A stretch of DNA of 64,000 nucleotides from JACCZX01 sp963807155 (GCA_963807155.1 CAWEAZ010000019.1:62001-126000); one strand, 5' to 3'; numbered from the stretch's first letter, positions 40,665 through 51,212 are shown. Notes: generated from the letters alone by a model not told the origin. Numbers and translations: made by a program.

Positions 40665-40697
40665 CTATCTCTCGCTTCATTTCGCAAAGGACACCGA

Positions 40698-42065
40698 ATG
40701 AAAGATGCTTCGCACGCGCCCGGCTTGTCTCCTACCTTTGGTGCAGCGCCACGGCCCGTTCTGTCTGTGTTCGATGGCGCGATGATCGTTGTTGGCATCG
40801 TGATCGGCGCCGGTATCTTCAGAACGCCGTCGATGGTGGCTGGCGTTACCGGCTCGGTCGAATGGATGTTGACCGCGTGGGTTTTGGGCGGCGTGCTTAC
40901 CCTGATCGGCGCCCTCTGCTACGCAGAACTGGCAAGCACATTTCCCAATGCGGGTGGTGACTACCACTTTCTGACGCGTGCGTACGGACGTGACGTCAGC
41001 TTCTTTTTCGCGTGGGCTCGCGTTGCCGTCATCACCACCGGCTCGATTGCGCTGCTCGCATTCGTGTTCGGCGATTACATGAGCCGGGTGGTTTCGTTCG
41101 GCCCCAATTCATCAGCGATTTACGCTGCGATCACCGTCATCGTGTTGACGGTCCTGAACATCATCGGGTTGCGCGAATCCGCACGCACGCAAAACGTTCT
41201 GACTATTCTCGAAGTGTCGGGCTTGCTGCTGGTAACGCTGGCCGGCCTACTGGCAACCGCGCCCGCCGCAGCGCCTGCAACGGCGGCCGCATCGAGCTCC
41301 GGCATGCCTCCGTTGTTCGGACTGGCGATGGTATTCGTATTGCTGACGTACGGCGGCTGGAACGAAGGCGCCTACATATCGGCCGAGGTCAAAGGTGGCC
41401 CGCGTGCAATCGTGCGCACGTTGGTCTTGGCGATCGTGGTGATCACGGTCGTCTACCTTGCGTTTGTCCTTGCGGTATTACACGGCCTGGGTCTGGCTGG
41501 CATGCAAAAGAGCAACGCCGTGGGAGCCGACGTCATGCAAGCAGCGTTTGGCCCGTCCGGCGCGCAACTGATCGGCGTCATCGTCGGTATTGCGACATTG
41601 ACGTCCATTAACGCGACGATGATCGTCGGAGCGCGCACCAACTACGCGCTGGGACGAGACTGGCCGCAGCTTTCTTTTATGAGCCGCTGGCAGGACGCCC
41701 GTAACGTGCCGATGGTCGCGTTTTTCGTTCAGGGCGGCATCGCACTCGCGCTGATTGCGTTCGGCGCCATGCAGAAGGACGGCTTCTCGGCAATGGTCGA
41801 GTTCACTGCGCCGGTGTTTTGGTTTTTCTTTCTGCTAGCTGGAGTTGCCTTGTTCGTGCTGCGCTTTCGCGAGCCGACAGTCGCTCGCCCATTTAAGGTC
41901 CCGCTGTATCCGATCTTGCCGATCGTTTTTATTGCCACCTGTGGCTATCTGTTCTATTCCAGCGTCACCTATGCGCAGTCCAAACAGGCCGTCAGCATTG
42001 CGCTTTACGTAATGGTGGCCGGACTGGTCGTTTGGGGATTGCTGCGGCTGACTCGTAAGCGTTGA
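40698..42065 (+). CDS. APC-family amino acid permease
   Basis: 455-aa inner-membrane permease with about 12 hydrophobic spans. The family signature near the N-terminus reads GIVIGAGIFRTPSMVAG, the helix-1 break that binds the amino-acid substrate. GGDYHFLTRAYGRDVSFFFA lies in span 3. The start at 40698 follows a CAAAGGACA ribosome binding site. Its own promoter is likely since a terminator precedes it. The transported substrate cannot be read from sequence; basic or neutral amino acids and polyamines are all possible. Confidence 0.9.
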   Translation: MKDASHAPGLSPTFGAAPRPVLSVFDGAMIVVGIVIGAGIFRTPSMVAGVTGSVEWMLTAWVLGGVLTLIGALCYAELASTFPNAGGDYHFLTRAYGRDVSFFFAWARVAVITTGSIALLAFVFGDYMSRVVSFGPNSSAIYAAITVIVLTVLNIIGLRESARTQNVLTILEVSGLLLVTLAGLLATAPAAAPATAAASSSGMPPLFGLAMVFVLLTYGGWNEGAYISAEVKGGPRAIVRTLVLAIVVITVVYLAFVLAVLHGLGLAGMQKSNAVGADVMQAAFGPSGAQLIGVIVGIATLTSINATMIVGARTNYALGRDWPQLSFMSRWQDARNVPMVAFFVQGGIALALIAFGAMQKDGFSAMVEFTAPVFWFFFLLAGVALFVLRFREPTVARPFKVPLYPILPIVFIATCGYLFYSSVTYAQSKQAVSIALYVMVAGLVVWGLLRLTRKR

Positions 42066-42118
42066 CGTACATCGGCCGCTTCTAGCATTGTCAGCGCAGT
42101 GTTCTATGCTGCGCGGCA

Positions 42119-42820
42119 ATGCAACTGCTGCAAGCGTTCAAGGTGATGACGCTCGCCGATTGGCTGGCGCTGGCGGGATTTTTCATCGCATGGATTGGCT
42201 ACGCGATGTTTGCCGGACGGCGTACCGGAGCGGCGGGCTCGCTGCTGGCAAACACCAATCGTTATCGGCTGTTATGGATGATGCAAACGACCAGCCGCGA
42301 AAACAGAGTGGTGGACGCGGTGGTCGTGCAAAACCTCTCCACCAGCCCGTCATTTTTCGCCTCGACGACGATCCTGATCATCGGCGGATTGCTGGCAGTG
42401 CTCGGCACGCAAGGCGCCGCCGATCTGGTCAAAGAGTTTCCGTTTACCACAATCACCAGTCCGTTCGTGTTCGACCTGAAGCTGATGCTGCTGCTCGTAA
42501 TCTTCGTGTATGCGTTTTTCAGGTTTACGTGGTCGATGCGGCAGTACACCTTTGGCGCGCTGCTGATCGCGTCAATGCCAGAGGCCCAAGTTTTCGAAAG
42601 CGGCCAAGCCAACCGCGAGGAGTATGCGAAGCGTGCAGGCCGAATCATCGGCATGGCCGCAGAGACTTTTAACGACGGATTACGCGCCTACTACATGGCC
42701 TTCGCTGCGCTGATGTGGTTTTCTTCGCCGCTGGCCTTTGCTTTAGCCACCGCAGGCATCGTTTTCCTGCTTTACCAGCGCGAATTCAGATCGGACGTGC
42801 TTGAAGTGTTGCGCGGCTAA
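42119..42820 (+). CDS. DUF599 membrane protein
   Basis: 233-aa integral membrane protein of the DUF599 family. The block LADWLALAGFFIAWIGYAMF begins the first span. The conserved NRYRLLWMMQTTSRENRVVD loop and STSPSFFASTTILIIGGLLA follow. The end of the cytoplasmic loop has the motif SGQANREEYAKRAGRI. Its function is unknown. The M61 peptidase starts 15 bp downstream, suggesting cotranscription. Confidence 0.88.
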   Translation: MQLLQAFKVMTLADWLALAGFFIAWIGYAMFAGRRTGAAGSLLANTNRYRLLWMMQTTSRENRVVDAVVVQNLSTSPSFFASTTILIIGGLLAVLGTQGAADLVKEFPFTTITSPFVFDLKLMLLLVIFVYAFFRFTWSMRQYTFGALLIASMPEAQVFESGQANREEYAKRAGRIIGMAAETFNDGLRAYYMAFAALMWFSSPLAFALATAGIVFLLYQREFRSDVLEVLRG

Positions 42821-42835
42821 TCGAGCGGCCGCCCC

Positions 42836-44648
42836 ATGAGTATTTTCTACGCAATACGTCCGGCGTCGCCCGCTGCTCACTTGTTCCATGTGACGTGCCG
42901 GGTCGAGCAGCCCGATCCCCATGGCCAGCACTTCATGCTGCCCGCCTGGATTCCTGGCAGCTACATGATTCGCGAGTTCGCGCGCAACATCGTGCGAATC
43001 AGCGCACTCGCCGACGGTCGCCGGGTCGTGCTGGAAAAAGTAGATAAACACACGTGGCGCGCGCCACCCTCGAAGCTGATCGAGCTTGCATACGAGGTTT
43101 ACGCGTGGGATCTATCGGTGCGGGCCGCGCATCTGGATGAGACGCATGGGTTTTTCAACGGCACGTCGGTGTTTCTGCTGCCGCTCGGCTTGCAACACCA
43201 GCGTTGCACGGTCGACATTCTGCCGCCGGCAGGTGCACGCTATCGCACCTGGCGAGTTGCGACCGCGCTTGCTCCGTCGCGAGGAACGCGACGTCACTCC
43301 TTCGGTACCTACGAAGCCGCTAACTACGACGAGCTGATCGACTGCCCGGTCGAAATGGGCGAGTTTCAATTGGGCCGCTTCAGCGTGCTCGACACTCCGC
43401 ACGAAATCGTGATCACTGGGCGCGTGCCGAAGCTCGACATGGCAAGGATGACTGCCGACCTTGCTCAAGCTATGCGAAACGCAGGTCAGAATGTTCGAGC
43501 CGCGATCGCATAAGACACCATTTGACCGCTATACGTTTCTGACAATGGCGTTGGGCGACGGCTACGGCGGCCTCGAACATCGCAGCTCAACTGCGCTGGT
43601 GACCAAGCGCGAAGGGCTGCCATTTATCGGCATGACCGAAACCACTGAGGCCTATCGCAACTTTCTTGGGCTCGCGAGCCATGAGTATTTTCATTCGTGG
43701 AACGTCAAACGAATCAAACCTGCGGCGTTCGTGCCGTATGACCTCAGCCGCGAAAATCACACACGGCTGCTATGGGCATTCGAAGGCTTTACTTCGTACT
43801 ACGACGACTTGCTGCTGACGCGTGCCGGGCTGCTGACCGAAGCCCAGTACCTGACAGGCCTCGCAAAGACTGTGACGACAGTGACCCAGCGATCAAGCCG
43901 GCTGAAGCAAAGCGTGGCCGATAGCTCTTTTGACGCGTGGATCAAGTACTACCGCCAGGACGAAAACGCGCCGAACAGCGTCGTCAGTTATTACCAGAAG
44001 GGCTCACTGGTCGGACTCGCGATCGATCTATCGATCCGTGCGCGGACGAAAGGGAAACGGTCGCTTGATGATGTGATGCGATTGCTTTGGAAGCAGTGGA
44101 AGACCGCCGGCGCCGATTACGAGGGTGTGGCGGAAGATCAAATTGCGCGAGCGGTTGAACAGGCGACCGGATTGTCGCTAGCGCGCGAGATTGCCGAATG
44201 GACCGAAGGAACGAGCGACCCAGATTACGAAGCTTTGTTCGCTCCGTTCGGCGTGATCTGCGCGCGTCGGCCCGATGTCGATGCTGCGCATTTCGCATTG
44301 CTTGGAATAAAGACCGCGAACACCAATCTGGAGTGCAAGGTCGCACACGTGTTCGACGCCTCTCCGGCGCAAGCTGCTGGGTTGTCTGCTAACGATGTAT
44401 TGGTTGCATTCGATGGGCTGCGCACGACGCCGGCCAATCTAGATACGTTGTTATCGCGGTATGCGACCGGCGATGTCATCGAGATTCTTGTATTTCGGCG
44501 CGACGAACTGATGCGTTTCGAGGTCAAGCTCGCCACGCAGCCCCCGCTAAAGTTCGTGCTCGAGGCTGACCCGAAAAGCGCGCGCGCTGCGCAGCAACTG
44601 CGCCGAGGTTGGCTAGGTCGAGCACGCTCCGCGACTCGGCGCAGTTAG
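42836..44648 (+). CDS. M61-family glycyl aminopeptidase-like metalloprotease with PDZ, one frameshift
   Basis: About 604 aa. The N-terminal domain starts YAIRPASPAAHLFHVTCRVE and includes LPAWIPGSYMIREFARNI, the M61 hallmark. The zinc site HEYFHSWNVKRIKP (HExxH) and the downstream WAFEGFTSYYDDLLL Glu ligand are present. A PDZ domain lies at the C-terminus (VFDASPAQAAGLSANDVLVA). A break near 43465 separates the two halves. No clear signal peptide, as in other cytoplasmic M61 members. Confidence 0.9.
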
Positions 44649-45319
44649 CACCAGTCGATTTGTCCGCGGCCGTGCTGCTGCAAAAAGGCGTTCGCTTGCG
44701 AGAAGTGTCCACATCCCACAAACGGAATCGGCGGACGTCGGGCGGATAGCGGCGATGGATGATTCGCTTGCAGTATCAAATGCGGCTCAGTCAGGCTCGC
44801 CCGCCAGGCTTGCGCCAACGCCCCCCACAACATGAAAACTTTCGGGCGCTGATCGGCGGCAAGTGCGCCGAGCAGCATCGACGTCAACGTTTCCCAGCCT
44901 TTGCGCGCATGCGCGCCAGGGATGCCGCGCTCGACCGTAAAGACTGCGTTTAGAAGCAATACGCCTTGCCGCGCCCAACGATCGAGCGTGCCATCGACCG
45001 GCGGCGCGCAGCCAAGATCGCGCTGGAGTTCAGCAAAAATATTGCGCAGACTCGGAGGCACTTTGGTCCCTTGCGGCACCGAAAATGCGAGCCCATGCGC
45101 CTGGCCTTCACCGTGATAAGGGTCCTGACCGAGAATCACCACGCGCACTTCATCGAATGGTGTAAGCGACAGTGCGCGCAGCGGTTGCGGAGGAAAAATC
45201 GCCGCGCCTGCTAACCGCCGCTCTTCAAGGAACGCGCGCAGCTTTTCGCCGTCCGGCGTTAGAAAGAATGCTTCGACCAGCGCCGCCCAGCCTGGCGCGA
45301 GCTGCAAATCGCCGATCAC
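44645..45319 (-). CDS. ung: Uracil-DNA glycosylase
   Basis: Family-1 UDG that removes uracil from DNA. Intact 224-aa protein. The catalytic water-activating Asp is in VVILGQDPYHGEGQAHGLAF; PSLRNIFAEL, GVLLLNAVFTVE and the His loop ANHPSPLSARR follow. Its start overlaps the trpC stop by 4 bp, so it is the last gene of the rpe-gph-trp operon, an arrangement known from Burkholderia relatives. Confidence 0.97.
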   Translation of the reverse strand: MIGDLQLAPGWAALVEAFFLTPDGEKLRAFLEERRLAGAAIFPPQPLRALSLTPFDEVRVVILGQDPYHGEGQAHGLAFSVPQGTKVPPSLRNIFAELQRDLGCAPPVDGTLDRWARQGVLLLNAVFTVERGIPGAHARKGWETLTSMLLGALAADQRPKVFMLWGALAQAWRASLTEPHLILQANHPSPLSARRPPIPFVGCGHFSQANAFLQQHGRGQIDWC

Positions 45320-46104
45320 GCGAAAAGTCGTGCGAGTTCGCCGCCGGGATCTGGCGAACGCATCAGCGCCTCGCCGACCAGGAATACGTGCACACCCGCT
45401 TCCCGCATGCGCGCGACGTCGGACGGAGCAAGAATGCCGCTCTCTGTCACGACGATTCGATCGGAAGGCACTTGAGGTAGCAAGTCGAGCGTGGTCTGCA
45501 GCGACGTCTCGAACGAACGCAAGTTGCGATTGTTGATTCCGATTAAAGGCGTCTTAAGACTTAGTGCCCGTCTTAACTCGGTCTCGTCGTGAACTTCTGC
45601 CAGCACCGCCAACCCGAGCGAGGCAGCGATCGCTTCGAAATCTTCCAATTGACTATCCGATAGCGCAGCGACTATCAACAGGATGGCATCAGCGCCAGAC
45701 GCGCGCGCTTGAAAGATCTGATAGCCGTCAACAACAAAATCCTTGCGCAACGCCGGCAACCCGCTGGCCGTGCGCGCTGCGACAAGGTCGTCCAGCGAGC
45801 CTTGAAAGTACTGCGCATCGGTTAACACCGAAAGACACGCCGCGCCATTCTCGGCGTAGCTGGCACCGATCTGGGCGGGGTCAAAGTGCTCGCGCAGCAC
45901 TCCCTTTGATGGACTTGCCTTCTTGATCTCGGCAATTACCGCCGGACGACGGTGTTCAAGCTTGCTGCGAATGGCGCCGACAAAATCCCGACCATCATGT
46001 CGATGCTCGGCATCACGCCGAACTTCAACCAGTGAACGCTGCTTTTGGGCTTGCGCGACCTCATCCCGCTTTGTTGCGAGGATTCGATCAAGAATGTTTT
46101 CCAA
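45316..46104 (-). CDS. trpC: Indole-3-glycerol phosphate synthase
   Basis: Closes the indole ring in tryptophan synthesis. 262 aa, (beta/alpha)8 barrel with AEIKKASPSKGVLREHFDP, SVLTDAQYFQGSLDDL and LPALRKDFVVDGYQI. GINNRNLRSFETSLQTT and VTESGILAPSDVARM complete the phosphate site. Stand-alone trpC, not fused to trpF. It follows trpD by 9 bp and overlaps ung. Confidence 0.97.
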   Translation of the reverse strand: MENILDRILATKRDEVAQAQKQRSLVEVRRDAEHRHDGRDFVGAIRSKLEHRRPAVIAEIKKASPSKGVLREHFDPAQIGASYAENGAACLSVLTDAQYFQGSLDDLVAARTASGLPALRKDFVVDGYQIFQARASGADAILLIVAALSDSQLEDFEAIAASLGLAVLAEVHDETELRRALSLKTPLIGINNRNLRSFETSLQTTLDLLPQVPSDRIVVTESGILAPSDVARMREAGVHVFLVGEALMRSPDPGGELARLFA

Positions 46105-46113
46105 ATGGAAATC

Positions 46114-47145
46114 TCACGACGCCAATTTCTGCGTAGTCGCCACGAAATGCTCGAGTACCTTCTTGGCAGCTCCACTCGCCACTGCCGAGCGCGCGCGCGT
46201 GATTCCGTCGCCAATCGAGTCGGCCACGTTAGCGGCGTAAAGCGCTACGCCGGCGTTCAAGATCACGATTTCGCGCGGCGTTCCCTCGGCGTTATCGAGC
46301 GCGGCGAGCACCATCGTCTTCGACTCGGCTGCGTTGCCGACCTTCAAGCCGCGGTTCGAGATCATGTCGAGGCCAAAGTCTTCGGGATGAATCTCGTACT
46401 CGCGCACCACGCCGTCCTTCAGTTCACCGACCATTGTTGCCGCGCCGAGTGAAACTTCATCCATGCCGTCTTTGCCATAGACGGTCAGCACATGGTGGGA
46501 GCCCAGTTGCTGCAACACCCGCACCTGGATACCGACGAGGTCAGGATGAAACACGCCCATCATCTGATTCGGCGCGCCCGCCGGATTGGTTAGAGGTCCA
46601 AGCAAGTTGAAGATCGTCCGCACGCCGAGTTCCTTGCGCACCGGCGCCGCGTGCTTCATCGCCGCGTGATGATTCGGCGCAAACATGAAGCCGATGCCGG
46701 TCTCGTCGATGCACTTCGCCACTTGTTCCGGCGTTAGCGTGATCTTTGCGCCCAACGCTTCCAGCACGTCGGCACTGCCGGATCCGGACGAGACACTGCG
46801 CCCACCGTGTTTGGCCACGCGCGCGCCCGCCGCGGCTGCGACGAACATCGACGCGGTCGAAATATTGAAAGTGCCGGCCGAATCGCCGCCGGTTCCGCAA
46901 AGGTCAACCAGATGCGTTCGATCGGTCAGCTCCACCTTCGTCGCGAATTCGCGCATGATCTGCGCTGCGGCTGCAATCTCACCAATCGTTTCTTTCTTGA
47001 CTCGCAGGCCCATCGTCAGCGCCGCAATCTGCACCGGGGTCAACTCGCCGCTCATCAGTCGCCGCCATAGCGAAAGCATTTCATCCGGAAAGATTTCGCG
47101 ATGTTCGATGCATCGAACCAGCGCATCGGTAGGTGCTATCGACAT
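46114..47145 (-). CDS. trpD: Anthranilate phosphoribosyltransferase
   Basis: Transfers phosphoribose to anthranilate. 343 aa, intact. The PRPP-binding motif is DLCGTGGDSAGTFNIST, with KHGGRSVSSGSGSADVLEAL, FAPNHHAAMKH and FNLLGPLTNPA following. The ATG overlaps the end of trpG by 10 bp, which keeps the synthase and transferase genes translationally coupled. Middle of the trpEGDC block. Confidence 0.97.
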   Translation of the reverse strand: MSIAPTDALVRCIEHREIFPDEMLSLWRRLMSGELTPVQIAALTMGLRVKKETIGEIAAAAQIMREFATKVELTDRTHLVDLCGTGGDSAGTFNISTASMFVAAAAGARVAKHGGRSVSSGSGSADVLEALGAKITLTPEQVAKCIDETGIGFMFAPNHHAAMKHAAPVRKELGVRTIFNLLGPLTNPAGAPNQMMGVFHPDLVGIQVRVLQQLGSHHVLTVYGKDGMDEVSLGAATMVGELKDGVVREYEIHPEDFGLDMISNRGLKVGNAAESKTMVLAALDNAEGTPREIVILNAGVALYAANVADSIGDGITRARSAVASGAAKKVLEHFVATTQKLAS

Positions 47146-47721
47146 ACTCGACCCTCCGACATCTGCAAAAAGTTTCTCAACAGTGCGTGCCCGTGCTCGG
47201 TTGCAATCGACTCCGGATGAAACTGAACGCCTTCGATCGGCAACGTGCGATGGCGCAAACCCATAATTTCACCATCGTCGGTCCAGGCAGTGACTTCCAA
47301 GACAGTCCGGAAGTGACGCGCGTTCTACGGCCAGTGAGTGATACCGCGCAGCGCTAAAGCGATTCGGCACGTTTGCAAACACGCCGGACGCCGTGTGCTC
47401 CACCGCCGACACCTTGCCGTGCATCAGCGTCTTTGCGCGAACGACCTTTCCGCCGAATGCCTGACCGATTGCTTGATGCCCCAGGCATACACCAAGAATC
47501 GGTATGCGCTCTGCAAATCGTTGCAGCAATGCGAGAGAAATGCCGGCTTCGTTGGGCGAACAAGGCCCCGGAGAAATACAGATGCGCTTTGGCGCAAGTT
47601 TCTCGATCTGATCGAGCGTGATCTCGTCGTTGCGCGCGACCTGAACCTCTTCGCCAAGCTCGCCGAAATACTGCACGAGGTTATAGGTGAAGCTGTCGTA
47701 GTTATCGATCATCAACAGCAT
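47136..47721 (-). CDS. trpG: Anthranilate synthase component II (glutamine amidotransferase), one frameshift
   Basis: Supplies ammonia to TrpE by hydrolysing glutamine. Class-I amidotransferase: MLLMIDNYDSFTYNLVQYFG start, nucleophile Cys in ILGVCLGHQAIGQAFGG, and catalytic His/Glu in GVQFHPESIATEHGHALL. A base is extra near 47300, after VERASLPDCL; repaired length is about 195 aa, exactly typical. The frame then stops inside trpD. It may also serve folate synthesis (PabA). Confidence 0.93.
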
Positions 47722-47724
47722 CGA

Positions 47725-49212
47725 TCATTCAGCCTCGAATCCGTCCTCGACCTGCTCGGCTGCGCGCAACACTGCGCGTGCCTTTACTTCGGTTTCCTTC
47801 CATTCGTTTTCCGCAACAGAGTCGGCAACGATGCCGGCGGCTGCTTGTACGAACAGCATATTGCCCTTAACGACGGCGGTACGAATCGCTATCGCCAAAT
47901 CCATATCGCCCGCGAAGCTCAGGTAGCCGACCGCGCCGCCATAGATACCGCGCTTGACGGGCTCGAGCTCGTCGATGATTTCCATCGCGCGAACCTTCGG
48001 AGCACCGGTCAGTGTTCCGGCCGGAAACGTCGCACGCAGCACGTCGAAATTGTTCATGCCGGACTTGAGCGCGCCTTCGACGTGGCTGACCAGATGCTGT
48101 ACGTGCGAATACTTTTCGATCACGTATTGCTCGGTGACCTTGACACTGCCCGTCTCGACAATACGGCCGATATCGTTGCGCGCAAGATCGATCAACATCA
48201 AGTGCTCGGCACGCTCCTTAGGATCGGCTAACAGTTCCGCGCCGAGCGCGTCATCCTGCTCGGGCGTTGCGCCGCGCGGCCGCGTGCCGGCGATCGGGCG
48301 AATTGCCACGTAGCGCTTGCCTTGCCGGTCTTCGCTGCGCACCAGGATTTCCGGCGACGCACCGACCACATGAAAGTCGCCGAAGTTGTAGAAGTACATA
48401 TACGGCGACGGGTTCAGCGTGCGCAATGCGCGATACAGCGACAGCGGCGAGTCCGCATACGGTTTACGAATGCGCTGGCCTAATTGCACCTGCATCACAT
48501 CGCCCGCCGCGATGTATTCCTTGGCTTTGCCGACCGACTGCAGGTAATCGCTCTTCGCGAGCTCGCGATATTCCTCGCGGCGTACGCTGGCGCGCGCATG
48601 TGGCGGCTCGATTGGGCGAGACAGGCGCGTCTTCAATTCACGCAGTCGCTGCCGCGCCTTCGCATAGGCCTCGCTCTTTCCCGGGTCGGCGTAAACGATC
48701 AGGTAAATGCGGCCCGCCAAGTTATCGATCACTGCGACTTCTTCGGCGAGCAACAGCAAGATATCGGGCACGCCGATGTCGTCGGGCTTTGGGCGTGCGA
48801 GTTTCTTCTCGATAACCCGCACCGTGTCGTAACCAAAGTAGCCGGCCAATCCGCCTGCAAAGCGTGGCAACCCGGGTCGCACAGCGACCTTGAACTGTTC
48901 AGAGTAACGCTGCACCGCAGAGAGCGGATCACCGTCGAACGTTTGCGTGACTACGCCACCTTCGACAATTTCGGTCGTCGCGCCATCGCCACGAATAAAC
49001 GATCGCATCGACGTACGTGCGGCCAGTCCAATAAACGAATAGCGTCCGAAGCGCTCGCCGCCGACGACGGATTCCAGCAAGAAGGTGTTCGGCTCGTTGG
49101 CGAGCTTTAGATAAAGCGACAACGGCGTTTCAAGGTCCGCGAAGCTTTCCGCGATCAGCGGAATGCGGTTGTACCCCTGTGCCGCAAGCGCCTTGAATTC
49201 GAGTTCAGTCAT
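47725..49212 (-). CDS. trpE: Anthranilate synthase component I
   Basis: Makes anthranilate from chorismate. 495 aa from the ATG at 49212 (MTELEFKALAAQGYNRIPLI). The chorismate-binding core has NPSPYMYFYNFGDFHVVGAS, GTRPRGATPEQDDALGAELL, LIDLARNDIGR and TGAPKVRAMEIIDELEP. The N-terminal feedback site block LLESVVGGERFGRYSFIGL is present. A longer in-frame start to 49266 lacks the family match. It lies 3 bp before trpG; no clear leader-peptide attenuator is visible in 49213-49394. Confidence 0.96.
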   Translation of the reverse strand: MTELEFKALAAQGYNRIPLIAESFADLETPLSLYLKLANEPNTFLLESVVGGERFGRYSFIGLAARTSMRSFIRGDGATTEIVEGGVVTQTFDGDPLSAVQRYSEQFKVAVRPGLPRFAGGLAGYFGYDTVRVIEKKLARPKPDDIGVPDILLLLAEEVAVIDNLAGRIYLIVYADPGKSEAYAKARQRLRELKTRLSRPIEPPHARASVRREEYRELAKSDYLQSVGKAKEYIAAGDVMQVQLGQRIRKPYADSPLSLYRALRTLNPSPYMYFYNFGDFHVVGASPEILVRSEDRQGKRYVAIRPIAGTRPRGATPEQDDALGAELLADPKERAEHLMLIDLARNDIGRIVETGSVKVTEQYVIEKYSHVQHLVSHVEGALKSGMNNFDVLRATFPAGTLTGAPKVRAMEIIDELEPVKRGIYGGAVGYLSFAGDMDLAIAIRTAVVKGNMLFVQAAAGIVADSVAENEWKETEVKARAVLRAAEQVEDGFEAE

Positions 49213-49394
49213 TTCATCAAACCGATTGCAACGAAGTGCCGCTGGAGCGGCGATCTTGTAAGCCAATGAGCGAGTGCCGTGCGTACACGGCGGCGTTAGC
49301 TGCGCGTGCAGCTACGCCAAAGCCAGGCTCCCCGGGCGTAGCCCTGGAAGAAAAGCCGGCTGATCTCGTCAAAAAGTGCCATCGGTAGTCGAAC

Positions 49395-50082
49395 TTAAAG
49401 AGGTTGCGGCTCGATCAGGCGAGCCGCGTGCAACAGCGTGGGCACTATAGCATCGGCGTCCAGATCGGATAGCGATTTACCCTCGTTGTAACCGGTCTCT
49501 ACGACGATCACGCGGCAGCCCGCGGCGCGCGCAGAGAGCACGTCGTTTTCCGAATCGCCGATGACCGTCGCGTCTGCAGGTGCGACGCCGAGAAGCCGGC
49601 ATGCGTGCAGCATCGGCTCTGCATCCGGTTTCTTTTGCTGCGTGTCGTCACCGCTAACGATCGCCGCGAACGCCGCTTTCAAATTCGTGCGCTCCAGTAG
49701 TTGCAGCGTGAATGCGCGCGGCTTGTTGGTCACGCATCCGAGCGGCATGCCCTTTCGTTGCAGTTCTTCCAACGCCTGATGAACGCCGGGATAAACGCGC
49801 GATTCATTGCCGTTGACTTGGCTGTAATGCCGATCGAACGACGTCTTGCCACGGTGAAAGGCTTCGGGCGGCGCTTGATCGTCCATCGTGCCGGTCAGTG
49901 TGCGATGGACAAGCACGTCGACACCCTTGCCGACGTACGACGCAATTTGCTCACGGGGCAGCGATAGCCAATCCGAGCTCTGCTCACATCGAATTGACCG
50001 CGCAGGCGATGTCCGGCAACGAATCGACCAGCGTGCCATCCAAGTCAATCAAAACCGCACGCGCTTTAAAGCGCGACGTCAT
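49395..50082 (-). CDS. gph: Phosphoglycolate phosphatase, frameshifted near the start
   Basis: HAD-superfamily phosphatase that removes 2-phosphoglycolate. The true N-terminus, from the ATG at 50082, reads MTSRFKARAVLIDLDGTLVD with the DxD nucleophile motif (DLDGT). Two breaks near 50003 and 49965 separate it from the rest (ASYVGKGVDVLVHRTLTG, then CVTNKPRAFTLQLLE and VIGDSENDVLSARAAG). The repaired length is about 229 aa, normal. The ATG overlaps the rpe stop (ATGA). Confidence 0.93.
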
Positions 50083-50774
50083 GCAGTGGCGAGCGCGTCA
50101 CGCATCCGACGCATGACGCCGGCATACCCACCACTGGGGTCGCGCGCACCGAAAATCGCGCTGCCGGCAACGAACGTATCGGCGCCGGCGCGGGCGATCT
50201 CCGCAATGTTGTCGATCTTCACGCCGCCATCTATCTCGACCAGAATCTGACGCCCACTTGCCTTCTTGTACGCGTCGACTTTCGCGCGCGCTGCCGTCAC
50301 TTTGCGCAACGTCTCAGGGATAAACGCCTGCCCGCCAAAACCCGGGTTAACTGACATCAGCAGCACGACATCAAGCTTGTCCATTACGTGATCCATGTAC
50401 ACCAGCGGGGTCGCAGGATTGAAAACCAGCCCCGCCTTGCACCCCGATTCGCGAATCAGCGATAACGTGCGATCGATATGGTCGGACGCTTCAGGGTGAA
50501 ACGTGATCACGTTGGCACCGGCTTTGGCAAAGTCCGGCACGATGCGATCGACCGGCTTCACCATCAGGTGCACGTCGATCGGTACGTTGACCAGCGGACG
50601 TATCGCTTCGCACACCAGCGGCCCGATCGTCAGATTGGGCACATAGTGGTTATCCATAACGTCAAAGTGGATCCAGTCGGCGCCGGCTGCGACCACGGCC
50701 TTTACCTCCTCGCCCAACCGAGCGAAATCGGCAGACAAAATGCTGGGGGCGATTCGGTGGTTTGTTGTAGTCAT
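50079..50774 (-). CDS. rpe: Ribulose-phosphate 3-epimerase
   Basis: Interconverts ribulose-5-phosphate and xylulose-5-phosphate in the pentose phosphate pathway. 231 aa, intact TIM barrel: IAPSILSADFARLGEEVKAV, ADWIHFDVMDNHYVPNLTIG, VHLMVKPVDRIV and MSVNPGFGGQAFIP, with the two metal-binding aspartates. First gene of the rpe-gph-trpEGDC-ung transcription unit; apaG reads away 64 bp upstream. Confidence 0.97.
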   Translation of the reverse strand: MTTTNHRIAPSILSADFARLGEEVKAVVAAGADWIHFDVMDNHYVPNLTIGPLVCEAIRPLVNVPIDVHLMVKPVDRIVPDFAKAGANVITFHPEASDHIDRTLSLIRESGCKAGLVFNPATPLVYMDHVMDKLDVVLLMSVNPGFGGQAFIPETLRKVTAARAKVDAYKKASGRQILVEIDGGVKIDNIAEIARAGADTFVAGSAIFGARDPSGGYAGVMRRMRDALATA

Positions 50775-50837
50775 CGGAACCTCGGCGGCTGCGTTTATTC
50801 TAAGGGTCAGCTTTCTCGATAGACCGACTTACACCAC

Positions 50838-51212
50838 ATGGCCAAGTATCAGTTCGCGATTACCGTGCGCCCGCAGTTCCTGCCCGACTACTCGAACCCG
50901 TCGGAAGACACGTTCATGTTCGCGTACACGGTCACGATCAAAAACACCGGCGAGGCGACCGCCCAATTGATCTCGCGTCACTGGATCATCACGGACGCCA
51001 ATAACAAGATCGAGGAAGTCGAGGGCGATGGCGTCGTTGGCGAGCAACCGATCCTGCAGCCCGGCGAAGCGTTCGAGTACACCAGCGGCTGCCCGCTACC
51101 GACACCGGTGGGCTCGATGCGCGGTACCTATCACTGCGTCGGTGCCGACGGCACGCAATTCGAAGCGAGCATTCCGGAATTCGTACTGTCGATGCCGCAA
51201 ACTCTGCACTAG
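50838..51212 (+). CDS. apaG: ApaG domain protein
   Basis: 124-aa immunoglobulin-like ApaG protein, annotated as a Co2+/Mg2+ homeostasis protein although its biochemistry is unclear. It reads FAITVRPQFLPDYSNPSEDT and FAYTVTIKNTGEATAQLISR, followed by WIITDANNKIEEVEGDGVVG and GSMRGTYHCVGADG. Divergent from rpe. Its last codons overlap the end of a small membrane-protein gene on the opposite strand. Confidence 0.96.
   Translation: MAKYQFAITVRPQFLPDYSNPSEDTFMFAYTVTIKNTGEATAQLISRHWIITDANNKIEEVEGDGVVGEQPILQPGEAFEYTSGCPLPTPVGSMRGTYHCVGADGTQFEASIPEFVLSMPQTLH

Noticed and set aside
49213..49394. Tryptophan leader peptide/attenuator ahead of trpE
   Set aside because: No short frame with tandem Trp codons was found, and only a weak imperfect hairpin is present.
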